From Planctomycetota bacterium (GTDB lineage Bacteria; Planctomycetota; PUPC01; DSUN01), in NCBI GenBank assembly GCA_016872875.1, contig VGYW01000110.1, forward strand, positions 1 to 20,048: DNA of 20,048 bases, read 5' to 3'. The position numbers were made by a program, and so were the translations under genes. The notes under the pieces are model-generated. The model was given only the letters and a program-made list of their open reading frames with translations. It made no database searches and was not told the origin of the DNA. Shown here piece by piece: positions 14,627 through 20,048 of this stretch (its first letter is position 1; each line of letters opens with the position of its first letter).

Positions 14627-14770
14627 GGATGTATGGATGAATGGATGAATGAGGGCAGAGGGAAAGGGAAAGTGAAAGGGGAAGACCTACGTGGCTCCCT
14701 TTCACTCTCACTCTCACTTTCCCCGTCTTCACCCATCCACTCATCCACTCATCCACTCATCCATTCATCC
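14627..14770. repeat. Octamer tandem palindrome, copy 3, with a second palindrome nested inside
   Basis: The outer left array (14627-14650) is GGATGTAT and two GGATGAAT. The outer right array (14731-14770) is five opposite-strand octamers: GGATGGGT, three GGATGAGT and GGATGAAT. Within them a purine array (GGGAAAGTGAAAGGG and neighbours, about 14660-14684) faces a pyrimidine array (CCCTTTCACTCTCACTC and onward, about 14697-14724). GAAGAC/GTCTTC pairs add to the inner stem. Two different tandem-unit palindromes are thus stacked in one element, in the ffh-rpsP gap. Confidence 0.9.
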
Positions 14771-14776
14771 TCCATT

Positions 14777-14799
14777 GATCCGCGCGAAGCGCGCGGGTC
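14777..14799. repeat. Strong 10-bp GC hairpin before the rpsP ribosome site
   Basis: GATCCGCGCG, a 3-base loop and CGCGCGGGTC can pair over 10 positions, including one G-T wobble. It ends 15 bases before the AAGGAGG ribosome site. There is no U-tract, so attenuation through a terminator is not evident. Confidence 0.6.
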
Positions 14800-14830
14800 A
14801 CAACCAGAGGCTCTAAGGAGGCAACGCGCT

Positions 14831-15088
14831 GTGGTGAGACTTCGCCTGAAGCGACTCGGACGCAAGAACCGGCCCTACTATCGGCTCGCGGCCTTCGACG
14901 GGCACGCGCCGCGCGACGGCCGCACGCTCGACGAGGACCTGGGCATCTACGACCCGCTCGAGCCCGACAACTCCAAGAAGGTCACGCTCAACCGCGAGCG
15001 GATCGTGGCCTGGCTCGACAAGGGCGCGCAGCCCACGCGGGCCGTCGCCGGCATCCTCAAGAAGAACGGCATCTACGCCAGGCATTGA
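14831..15088 (+). CDS. rpsP: 30S ribosomal protein S16
   Basis: S16 is an early-assembly protein of the small subunit. The 85-residue product reads MVRLRLKRLGRKNRPYYRLA, followed by DLGIYDPL and LNRERIVAWLDKGAQPT, all typical. GTG at 14831 was chosen over the next GTG because a perfect AAGGAGG (14815-14821) lies 9 bases upstream, and because families begin with Met-Val. It heads the rpsP-trmD-rplS-yraN group, although a 126-bp palindromic gap separates it from trmD. Confidence 0.97.
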   Translation: MVRLRLKRLGRKNRPYYRLAAFDGHAPRDGRTLDEDLGIYDPLEPDNSKKVTLNRERIVAWLDKGAQPTRAVAGILKKNGIYARH

Positions 15089-15119
15089 AGCCGCGAGAGA
15101 CCAGGAGGAAACAGACTGG

Positions 15120-15192
15120 CACACGGACTGACACGGACAGGCACGGACAACTCCGTTGGCTTTTTCCGTGTGAGTCCGTGTGCGTCCGTGTG
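15120..15192. repeat. Decamer tandem palindrome (CACGGACNNN unit) between rpsP and trmD
   Basis: The left arm (15120-15147) is CACACGGACTGACACGGAC followed by a further CACGGA unit, a period of about 10. The right arm (15165-15192) is TCCGTGTG-AG-TCCGTGTG-CG-TCCGTGTG, the inverse array. About 24 of 28 positions pair, around a 17-base loop ending in a T-run (GGCTTTTT). It could act as an attenuator within the operon. Confidence 0.88.
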
Positions 15193-15214
15193 AACCTGCG
15201 ACAATGGCGTGACC

Positions 15215-15907
15215 ATGCGGATCGACGTACTGACACTATTCCCAGGGATGTTCCACGGGTTCCTCGATGAGAGCATCCTGCGCCTCGCGCGCGGCAGGGG
15301 CATCGTGGAGGTCCACCTGTGGGATATCCGAGACTACACCGAGGACAAGCACCACAAGGTGGACGACCGTCCCTACGGCGGCGGCCCCGGCATGGTGATG
15401 ATGCCCGGCCCGGTCTTCGCCGCCGCCGAGGCGGCCGACGCCGCGGCCACGCCGCCGGCCCGCAAGGTACTCCTCACCCCGCAGGGCCGCACCTTCGCTC
15501 AGCCCATCGCCCGCGAGCTGGCGGCCGAGCCGCGCCTCATGCTCGTCTGCGGCCGCTACGAGGGCTTCGACGAGCGCGTCCACATCGGGCTCGGAGCCGA
15601 CGAACTCTCCATCGGCGACTACATCCTGGCCGGTGGCGAGACCGCCGCCATGGTCGTCGTCGAGGCCGTTGTCCGCCTCCTCCCTGGCGCTATCGGCGAC
15701 CCCGAGTCGGCCCTTCAAGAGTCCTTCGAGGGCGGCCGGCTCGACTTCCCGCAATACACGCGGCCGCCGGTCTTTCGCGGGATGCCCGTCCCCGAAATCC
15801 TCCTCTCAGGCCACCACGAGCTCGTCAGCAAGTGGCGCGCCGAGCGCGCACGCGAGCGAACCCTCGCCCGGCGGCCAGACCTCACACAGAAAGGACGCGA
15901 GCGATGA
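15215..15907 (+). CDS. trmD: tRNA (guanine-N1)-methyltransferase TrmD
   Basis: TrmD methylates G37 next to the anticodon, preventing +1 frameshifts. The 230 residues begin [13 protein letters not shown] (ATG 15215). They contain the trefoil-knot SAM-binding elements: [13 protein letters not shown] (Gly113-Gly117 core) and [12 protein letters not shown]. The catalytic-site stretch [15 protein letters not shown] carries Asp177. No ribosome-binding sequence is visible ahead of the ATG; the upstream bases belong to the decamer palindrome's right arm. The stop overlaps the rplS start (ATGA), so the two are translationally coupled. The length is normal. Confidence 0.97.
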   Translation: MRIDVLTLFPGMFHGFLDESILRLARGRGIVEVHLWDIRDYTEDKHHKVDDRPYGGGPGMVMMPGPVFAAAEAADAAATPPARKVLLTPQGRTFAQPIARELAAEPRLMLVCGRYEGFDERVHIGLGADELSIGDYILAGGETAAMVVVEAVVRLLPGAIGDPESALQESFEGGRLDFPQYTRPPVFRGMPVPEILLSGHHELVSKWRAERARERTLARRPDLTQKGRER

Positions 15908-16266
15908 ACAGGACGATCCTGGAGCTGGAACACAAGCAGGTGCGCGAGGATATCGGCGACTTCCAGGTGGGCGACACCGTGAACGTCTTCGTCAAGGTCG
16001 TCGAGGGCGACAAGGAGCGCACCCAGGCATTCAACGGCACCGTCATCGCCCGACGGGGCGCCGGCACCCGCGAGATGTTCACCGTCCGCCGAATCGTCCA
16101 GGGCGAGGGGGTCGAGCGCACCTTCCCGCTCCAGTCCCCCAAGCTCCTCAAGGTCGAAGTCGTCAAGCGGCCGGGACGCGTTCGGCGGGCCAAGCTCTAC
16201 TACCTGCGCAAGCGGGTGGGCAAACAGACCAGGCTCCGCGAGAAGCAGGCGGCGAGGGCCGAATGA
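15904..16266 (+). CDS. rplS: 50S ribosomal protein L19
   Basis: L19 sits at the interface between the ribosomal subunits. The 120-residue product contains [52 protein letters not shown] and the closing [20 protein letters not shown], all diagnostic. AAAGGA precedes the ATG, which overlaps the trmD stop by the ATGA arrangement. Its own stop overlaps the next gene's start in the same way, so trmD, rplS and yraN form a tightly coupled unit. Confidence 0.98.
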   Translation: MNRTILELEHKQVREDIGDFQVGDTVNVFVKVVEGDKERTQAFNGTVIARRGAGTREMFTVRRIVQGEGVERTFPLQSPKLLKVEVVKRPGRVRRAKLYYLRKRVGKQTRLREKQAARAE

Positions 16267-16619
16267 AACCCAAAGTTGACGCCCGCGCGGCTGAGGACGC
16301 CGCAGCCGACTACCTCCGCCGCCTGGGCTACCGCATCGCCCAGCGCAACTTCGCCACGCGCATCGGCGAGATTGACATCGTGGCCATCGAGGACGCGATG
16401 GTCGTCTTCGTCGAGGTCAAGAGCCGGGCGAGCGACGCCTACGGCCCGCCCGAGGTGGCGGTGGACCGCCGCAAGCGCGCCAAGCTCCGCCGCGTCGCGC
16501 AGCTCTTCCTCGACCGCCACCGCCTCACCGACATGCCCTGCCGCTTCGACGTCCTGGCCCTCACCCCCTCAGGCGCCCCCGACGGCTGGCACTTCGACCT
16601 CTTCCGCGACGCGTTCTGA
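16263..16619 (+). CDS. YraN/UPF0102 family endonuclease-like protein
   Basis: The product is 118 residues starting with ATG 16263, which overlaps the rplS stop (ATGA). It matches the UPF0102 (YraN) pattern: [20 protein letters not shown], then [20 protein letters not shown]. Asp38, Glu51 and Lys53 make a PD-(D/E)xK-type nuclease-like site. The family is widespread next to rplS or rnhB and its cellular role is not settled; a function in Holliday-junction or RNA/DNA-hybrid processing has been suggested for relatives. The length and the coupling to rplS are typical. Confidence 0.93.
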   Translation: MKPKVDARAAEDAAADYLRRLGYRIAQRNFATRIGEIDIVAIEDAMVVFVEVKSRASDAYGPPEVAVDRRKRAKLRRVAQLFLDRHRLTDMPCRFDVLALTPSGAPDGWHFDLFRDAF

Positions 16620-16651
16620 CAGGAACCGCTCAGATTTTTGCGTTGCGCGGC

Positions 16652-16679
16652 TTGACAGACCGCCGGGCTTCGCTATAAT
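16652..16679 (+). promoter_or_regulatory. Consensus sigma-70 promoter for the exported protein at 16741
   Basis: TTGACA (16652-16657), a 16-base spacer and TATAAT (16674-16679): both boxes match consensus perfectly. It lies about 60 bases before the ATG at 16741. It is the strongest promoter-like sequence in the window, implying high constitutive expression. Confidence 0.85.
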
Positions 16680-16740
16680 TGCCCAAGTCGGCTGCCCGCT
16701 AGGGCAGAGCCCCGCACACAACTCCTTTGGGGGACACGCA

Positions 16741-17451
16741 ATGCGCAGGAGGCTGTCGGCCCTCGTGATGGTTGGCGTGTTGTTCACTCCCGGCCTTGCC
16801 GCTCTTGCCGCGGAGGCCGCCACGCCCCAGCCCGCCCCAGAGGAGGCCCCGCCGCCCCCGAAGCGCGACGCGTTCCGCCGCTACCTCGTCGCGCGCGGCA
16901 ACGACTTCCTCGACATCTTCAACCTCAAGCTGGCGCTCAGCGACGACATGTCGTTCCTCATCAACGCCCGCGCCACGCGAGCCGCCCAGATCGGCTTCGG
17001 CCGCTTCTCCGGCACAAAGGTCGGCTTCGAGGGCACCAGCGCCGGCATCTACGGCGAAGGCCGCACCGAGGTCGGCCTCTCGGTCTTCTATTGGGCCTGG
17101 ATCGGCCGCAAGACCTCGCCCGCAGGCATCAACGAGGACGCGCAGAAGACCAACCGCTTCTTCGGGCGTGTGGACGACATCAAGGCGGCGCCGACCTACC
17201 GCGAGTTCTACGACGCCAACCGCCCCTGGCACACCTTCGGCCTCTCCTTCGCGCTCCCCTTCATGCCAGGCATCGAGGCCGAGTTCAACCCTGCCGAGGC
17301 CGTGGACTTCTTCCTCAGCCTCCTTAACGCCCGCGGCGTCCGAGTCCCGCCCCCCTTCCAGAAGGTGGACACCATCCCGAAGGGCGAGCGGGTGCCCATG
17401 CCCGGCTGCATCCGCTGGCACGGGCAGGAGGACTTCGAGCAGTACGATTGA
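16741..17451 (+). CDS. Exported protein of unknown function
   Basis: I do not recognise a characterised family. The 236 residues start MRRRLSALVMVGVLFTPGLA, a signal peptide with cleavage probable near ALA-AEA (about residue 24). A proline-rich linker follows (about 27-41). The body contains FLDIFNLKLALSDDMSFLIN and RATRAAQIGFGRFSGTKVGF, then EGTSAGIYGEGRTEVGLSVF. Its glycine-spaced alternating strands suggest a small beta-barrel or outer-membrane-associated protein. A helical region, LPFMPGIEAEFNPAEAVDFF, and a Pro-rich C-terminus with a lone Cys complete it. Its dedicated consensus promoter and a strong downstream hairpin make it a monocistronic, probably abundant product. The start follows GGGGGA weakly. 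Confidence 0.75.
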   Translation: MRRRLSALVMVGVLFTPGLAALAAEAATPQPAPEEAPPPPKRDAFRRYLVARGNDFLDIFNLKLALSDDMSFLINARATRAAQIGFGRFSGTKVGFEGTSAGIYGEGRTEVGLSVFYWAWIGRKTSPAGINEDAQKTNRFFGRVDDIKAAPTYREFYDANRPWHTFGLSFALPFMPGIEAEFNPAEAVDFFLSLLNARGVRVPPPFQKVDTIPKGERVPMPGCIRWHGQEDFEQYD

Positions 17452-17482
17452 TGCGTGCCCCGGCGCACGCGGCGAGAACGGA

Positions 17483-17512
17483 AGCGGGCGAGCACGCGAG
17501 TGCTCGCCCGCT
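17483..17512. terminator. Strong bidirectional hairpin between convergent genes
   Basis: AGCGGGCGAGCAC, a GCGA loop and the exact complement form a perfect 13-bp stem, with GAAG/CTTC pairs beyond it. It lies 32 bp after the exported protein's stop and 31 bp before the stop of the convergent ferredoxin gene. A second small palindrome, GCCCGC-tga-GCGGGC, sits at 17530-17544. The T-tract is poor (TGCTTCT), so termination efficiency is uncertain. Confidence 0.65.
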
Positions 17513-17543
17513 CTGCTTCTCCCCCGACCGCCCGCTGAGCGGG

Positions 17544-17885
17544 CTATCCTGCCAGAATAATCGCTCCTTCCGGGCACGCAGGGATGCAGATGCCGTCGCT
17601 GTCGCAGCGCGCCGGGTCAATCCAGGCCACCTTGCCCTTCATCATGATGGCCCCCGCGCGGCAGACATCGAGGCACTCGCGGCACCCCGTGCAGGCCTCG
17701 GGGACCACGAGCGGCACTGGGCCGCCCTTGGTGGGCTCGGGGCCTTCCGGCCCGCCCTCGGAGGCGGGCACGTAGCGGTTGTCGTCAATGAAGTCGCACG
17801 CCCCCTTGCACGCTGGGCAGCGCTCGGGCGGCGCGTCGCTCTCGAGCCTGTAGCCGCAGCTCCCGCATCGCCAGCGATTGGTCAT
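17544..17885 (-). CDS. Rubredoxin-like domain fused to a two-cluster ferredoxin
   Basis: The product is 113 residues from ATG 17885. Residues 5-32 form a rubredoxin/rubrerythrin-like metal knuckle: Cys7-x2-Cys10 and Cys23-x2-Cys26, in a WRCGSCGYRLESDAPPERCP setting. After a Gly/Pro-rich linker (40-60), two ferredoxin motifs follow. Cys65, 68, 71 and 75 make a complete C-x2-C-x2-C-x3-C. In the second, Cys94, Asp97, Cys100 and Cys104 read C-x2-D-x2-C-x3-C-P, so an Asp replaces the second Cys. The protein should be a small cytoplasmic electron carrier with a mononuclear site and two Fe-S clusters, one possibly [3Fe-4S] or Asp-ligated. The start overlaps the stop of the upstream gene (ATGA), so the two are coupled. 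The redox partner is unknown. Confidence 0.85.
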   Translation of the reverse strand: MTNRWRCGSCGYRLESDAPPERCPACKGACDFIDDNRYVPASEGGPEGPEPTKGGPVPLVVPEACTGCRECLDVCRAGAIMMKGKVAWIDPARCDSDGICIPACPEGAIILAG

Positions 17886-18340
17886 CGGACCCGCTCCCCC
17901 ATCTGTTCCTGCCCGAGGGCTGCGTGGGCCTCCGCGAGGAGGTCGCCAGCCGTCTTCGCCGCACCGTGGCACGAGAGCGCAAACCGCAATCCCATCGGCA
18001 CCGGCCGGTCAGCGGCGGTGAACTCGAAGCCCTGAAGCTGGCTGACGAGGCACCTGGCGAGCGCGTCCGCGCCCTCGGGCGTGGCGTTCGCCACCACCCC
18101 GAAGCGGCCGGAGCCCAGCGGCCCAACCACGTCGCTCCTCCGCACCACGCACCGCGCGAGGAGCATGGCCGCGCGGGTGAGCGCGTCGAGCGACTCCCTG
18201 CTCTCACTGGGTGTATCGAGGTCGAAGACCAGAAGCGCCAGAGGCAGGCGGTGGCGCGCCGCGCGCGACACCTCTTCCCGAAGGCGCTCCGGGAGGAACT
18301 CAGGGTCAACGGGCCGGGCTTCTGTAGACTCTTCACGCAT
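17882..18340 (-). CDS. Degenerate GGDEF-like domain protein
   Basis: The product is 152 residues from ATG 18340; GTG 18352 is a possible longer start. The fold pattern of a diguanylate cyclase domain is visible. There is a helix RLREEVSRAARHRLPLALLV ending in FDLD, then DALTRAAMLLARCVVRRSDV leading into VGPLGSGRFGVV. The signature GGDEF reads G-S-G-R-F (76-80), so it lacks the acidic catalytic pair and should not make cyclic di-GMP. It has no membrane segment or sensor domain. The closing helix AGDLLAEAHAALGQEQ also fits the GGDEF family end. It is translationally coupled to the rubredoxin/ferredoxin gene and is preceded by a near-consensus promoter. The fold assignment is moderately sure; the function is open. 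Confidence 0.65.
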   Translation of the reverse strand: MREESTEARPVDPEFLPERLREEVSRAARHRLPLALLVFDLDTPSESRESLDALTRAAMLLARCVVRRSDVVGPLGSGRFGVVANATPEGADALARCLVSQLQGFEFTAADRPVPMGLRFALSCHGAAKTAGDLLAEAHAALGQEQMGERVR

Positions 18341-18457
18341 GACGAAGCTCACAACCGCACGGACCGTAGCGACGAGGCATAGGGACGGCGTTGGAGGCGG
18401 GGGGCGGGCCGCAACGCCGCGAGGCCGCGCGCCGAACCATCGGCTGCCTCTAACTCA

Positions 18458-18486
18458 ATTATACCCACCATCCCGGAATCCGTCAA
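18458..18486 (-). promoter_or_regulatory. Near-consensus sigma-70 promoter for the GGDEF-like/ferredoxin pair
   Basis: On the minus strand, TTGACG (18481-18486), a 17-base spacer and a perfect TATAAT (18458-18463) precede the ATG at 18340. The untranslated leader would be about 110 bases and GC-rich. I see no recognised riboswitch in it. Confidence 0.8.
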
Positions 18487-18532
18487 CTGCGGCGCCTGCC
18501 GAGAGCCTGGCCCCCAGCCTTGGGGTTCCCAA

Positions 18533-18613
18533 TCGTCGTCGTCGTCGCCCTCGTCGTCGAACGCACAGCACAGGGAAGGCCAACGGATTCGACGACGACG
18601 AGGACGACGACGA
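18533..18613. repeat. Triplet tandem palindrome (TCG/CGA unit)
   Basis: The left arm (18533-18561) is a run of TCG triplets interrupted once (CCC). The right arm (18588-18613) is the matching GAC/CGA run, interrupted once (GAG). Arms end in GAA/TTC next to the loop, and TTCCCA (18527-18532) pairs with TGGGAA (18632-18637) outside. It lies after nnr and before the promoter of the next unit, so it may serve as the terminator of pyrE-nnr. Confidence 0.85.
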
Positions 18614-18648
18614 GCACGAGACGTAGGGACCTGGGAAGTCCATGACCC

Positions 18649-19320
18649 TCACCCTCGCAGGCTGGCCGGCATGCCGATGTCCACGACGGCCAGGCGCCCG
18701 ACGCAGGCGGCCCCTGGGCCGCGGAAGCCCGCCTTCGGGCAGGCCATCGTCGCCGTAACGTCGGCCCGGAGCGCCAGGCCGAGCGGCTGGCCGGTATCGG
18801 CATCCAGGCCCGAGGGCACATCCACGGCGAGGGTGGGCAGCCGGGCCTCATCCAGCGCGCGCAGCAGGGCCGCCTGCGGCTCGCGCGGCGGCTGCGAGAG
18901 CCCGACCCCGAAAATCGCGTCAACGATCAGGGCGCCTGGGACGAGTTCGCCCCGAAGCCCCGCCACGTCCTCCAGCCGTAGGACGTCGCGTATCGGGAGC
19001 TCCATCCGTTCGCAGATGGTGAGGTTGACCCCCGCCTCGCGCTGGCGGTCGGCCCTTGCGCGGTCGAAGCAGCAGAAGATTCGGACCTCCAGCCCAGCGT
19101 TGGCGAGGTGTCTGGCGATGACGAAGCCGTCGCCGCCATTGTTCCCCGCCCCGCAGAAGACGAGCGCCGGCCCGGTCAGCCCGCGCTCGCGATAGAGCCG
19201 CAGTGCCTCCTCTGCCGCGCCCCGGCCCGCGTTCTCCATCAGCACCAGGGCGGGTATTCCATAGTGCTCGATCGCCTTCCGGTCGATCTCGCGCATCTCC
19301 TCACGCGTCACCCACCGCAT
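18649..19320 (-). CDS. nnr: NAD(P)H-hydrate epimerase (YjeF N-terminal domain)
   Basis: This repair enzyme epimerises R-NAD(P)HX to the S form so the hydrate can be dehydrated back to NAD(P)H. The 223 residues begin at ATG 19320 (MRWVTREEMREIDRKAIEHY). They contain VLMENAGRG, the nucleotide-binding GAGNNGGDG (57-65), the metal/catalytic VDAIFGVGL (around Asp134) and DVPSGLDADTG (167-177). Only the epimerase domain is present; the ADP/ATP-dependent dehydratase (C-terminal) domain of the bifunctional form is absent here and would have to be encoded elsewhere. It lies 106 bp behind pyrE across a heptamer palindrome. Confidence 0.94.
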   Translation of the reverse strand: MRWVTREEMREIDRKAIEHYGIPALVLMENAGRGAAEEALRLYRERGLTGPALVFCGAGNNGGDGFVIARHLANAGLEVRIFCCFDRARADRQREAGVNLTICERMELPIRDVLRLEDVAGLRGELVPGALIVDAIFGVGLSQPPREPQAALLRALDEARLPTLAVDVPSGLDADTGQPLGLALRADVTATMACPKAGFRGPGAACVGRLAVVDIGMPASLRG

Positions 19321-19338
19321 AGCTCCGCCCTTGTCCTG

Positions 19339-19417
19339 ATGCGTGACCCGTGACGCGTGACCCGTGACTCGGAAAAGGGGCCTCCGTGTTCTCACGCGTC
19401 ACGGGTCACGCGTCATG
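19339..19417. repeat. Heptamer tandem palindrome (GTGACSC unit) between pyrE and nnr
   Basis: The left arm (19339-19370) is four heptamers, GTGACCC, GTGACGC, GTGACCC and GTGACTC, preceded by ATGC. The right arm (19391-19417) is the inverted array, built on TCACGCG and TCACGGG and ending in GCGTCATGC. The loop is about 20 bases. It is the same architecture as the octamer, decamer and triplet elements, with a different unit. Confidence 0.9.
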
Positions 19418-19426
19418 CGCAACCCC

Positions 19427-19981
19427 TCACTCCAACCCAAGCTCCTCTTTCGTGAAGATGGGCGTGAAGCGGTAGCCGCGGCCCTCGAACTTCTCGCGCG
19501 CGCCCTGGAGGCGGTCCACGATGCCGATGACGCGCACGACCTTGGCCCCCGCCTTCTCCACCTCGGCGATGGCGTCGAGCACCGAGCCCCCGGTCGTCAA
19601 CACGTCCTCCACGATGGCCACCTGTGCGCCGCTGGGCAGATGTCCCTCGATCATCTTCTGGAGGCCGTGCTCCTTGGTGGCCTTGCGGACGATGAAGCCT
19701 GGGAGCGGATGGTGGCGCACGTAGCTCGCGTAGCAGGCCGCGCCCACGATGGGGTCGGCCCCGAGCGTCGGGCCGCCGATCGCGTCCACCTTCTCCCCGG
19801 CCAGCATGTCGAGGATGATCTCGCCGATGAGGAAGGCCCCTTCGGGGTGGGTGGTCACCATCCGGCAGTCAATGTAGTAGTTGCTCGTTCCGCCCTTGGA
19901 GAGGCGCACCTCGCCGTAGCGCACGCCCTCGCGGCGAATCAGCTCCAGCAGCCGCTTGCGATACTCGGGGTTAACAGGCAT
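19427..19981 (-). CDS. pyrE: Orotate phosphoribosyltransferase
   Basis: PyrE joins orotate to PRPP to make orotidine monophosphate in pyrimidine synthesis. The 184 residues start at ATG 19981, with GGAGG 9 bases upstream. SKGGTSNYYIDCRMV near residue 30 and FIVRKATKEHG (Lys100, Lys103 and His105 on the catalytic loop) are visible. The PRPP-binding VEDVLTTGGS (124-133) is canonical. The length is at the short end of the family, like many archaeal-type and thermophile enzymes. It is the first gene of a minus-strand unit with nnr. Its upstream region ends at the window edge in the beginning of another octamer repeat. Confidence 0.95.
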   Translation of the reverse strand: MPVNPEYRKRLLELIRREGVRYGEVRLSKGGTSNYYIDCRMVTTHPEGAFLIGEIILDMLAGEKVDAIGGPTLGADPIVGAACYASYVRHHPLPGFIVRKATKEHGLQKMIEGHLPSGAQVAIVEDVLTTGGSVLDAIAEVEKAGAKVVRVIGIVDRLQGAREKFEGRGYRFTPIFTKEELGLE

Positions 19982-20034
19982 GACTCTTCGCCTCCAACGG
20001 ATGTCGCTTCAGGCGGTCTTCCCCGCATTGGCGA

Positions 20035-20048
20035 GGATGGATGAATGG
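20035..20048. repeat. Start of a fourth octamer repeat (GGATGRNT), cut by window edge
   Basis: GGATGGATGAATGG at the end of the window is the same unit as in the three complete octamer palindromes, here upstream of pyrE. Only about one and a half units are visible, so the palindromic partner cannot be checked. Confidence 0.6.

Noticed and set aside
14425..14756. Short frames reading M-D-E-W-M-D-G-W repeats near the octamer elements
   Set aside because: They are translations of the tandem GGATGAAT units on either strand and have no upstream signals or conserved neighbours.
17544..17972. Longer start for the ferredoxin gene at 17972
   Set aside because: The extra 29 residues are Arg/Gly/Pro-rich, overlap the upstream gene extensively, and the ATGA overlap at 17885 is the normal coupled arrangement.
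18341..18457. Riboswitch in the long leader of the GGDEF-like gene (for example a cyclic di-GMP type)
   Set aside because: I could not find the conserved core of any known riboswitch; the leader is simply GC-rich.

Overview
The window is a visibly GC-rich stretch of bacterial chromosome made mostly of housekeeping and phosphate-uptake genes. Two PstS lipoproteins, a third lipoprotein and an alginate-export-type porin point to a diderm (Gram-negative type) cell. The GC-rich genes, the many palindromic intergenic elements and the mixture of conserved operons would fit a planctomycete or a related uncultured lineage. That assignment is a guess; no marker here settles it. No rRNA, tRNA or CRISPR was seen.

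Layout. 1-263 is the C-terminal piece of a transposase. 268-1011 (-) is a lipoprotein with an STN-like C-terminus, and 1012-1490 is non-coding and rich in palindromes. 1491-7371 (-) is a phosphate block transcribed pstS2-pstS1-pstC-pstA-pstB1-pstB2-phoU from a near-consensus promoter at 7406-7434. Just upstream, 7431-7505 is a 24-residue in-frame relic of a PhoB-like response regulator. 7758-9095 (+) is a porin diverging from the pst block. 9195-16619 (+) is a translation, cell-envelope and secretion block: rpmE, prfA, prmC, murA, ffh, rpsP, trmD, rplS, yraN. 16741-17451 (+) is an exported protein of unknown function with its own consensus promoter. 17544-19981 (-) holds pyrE, nnr, a degenerate GGDEF-like protein and a rubredoxin-like/ferredoxin protein.

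How they work together. The Pst genes would import phosphate, with PhoU as the signalling and brake subunit. PrmC methylates the release factor encoded just before it. Ffh, S16, TrmD and L19 form the classical SRP/ribosome/tRNA-modification cluster.

Two things stand out. First, the two PstB ATPases carry complementary defects: one lacks the Q-loop Gln and switch His, the other lacks the LSGGQ signature. As a heterodimer they would form one canonical and one degenerate ATP site. Second, nearly every co-directional gap longer than about 100 bp holds a long inverted repeat. Most have arms that are short-unit tandem arrays (periods of about 3, 6, 7, 8, 10 and 14 bp), a different unit in most gaps, and several overlap the start or stop codons of the flanking genes. 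This looks like a genome-wide intergenic hairpin system worth dedicated study.
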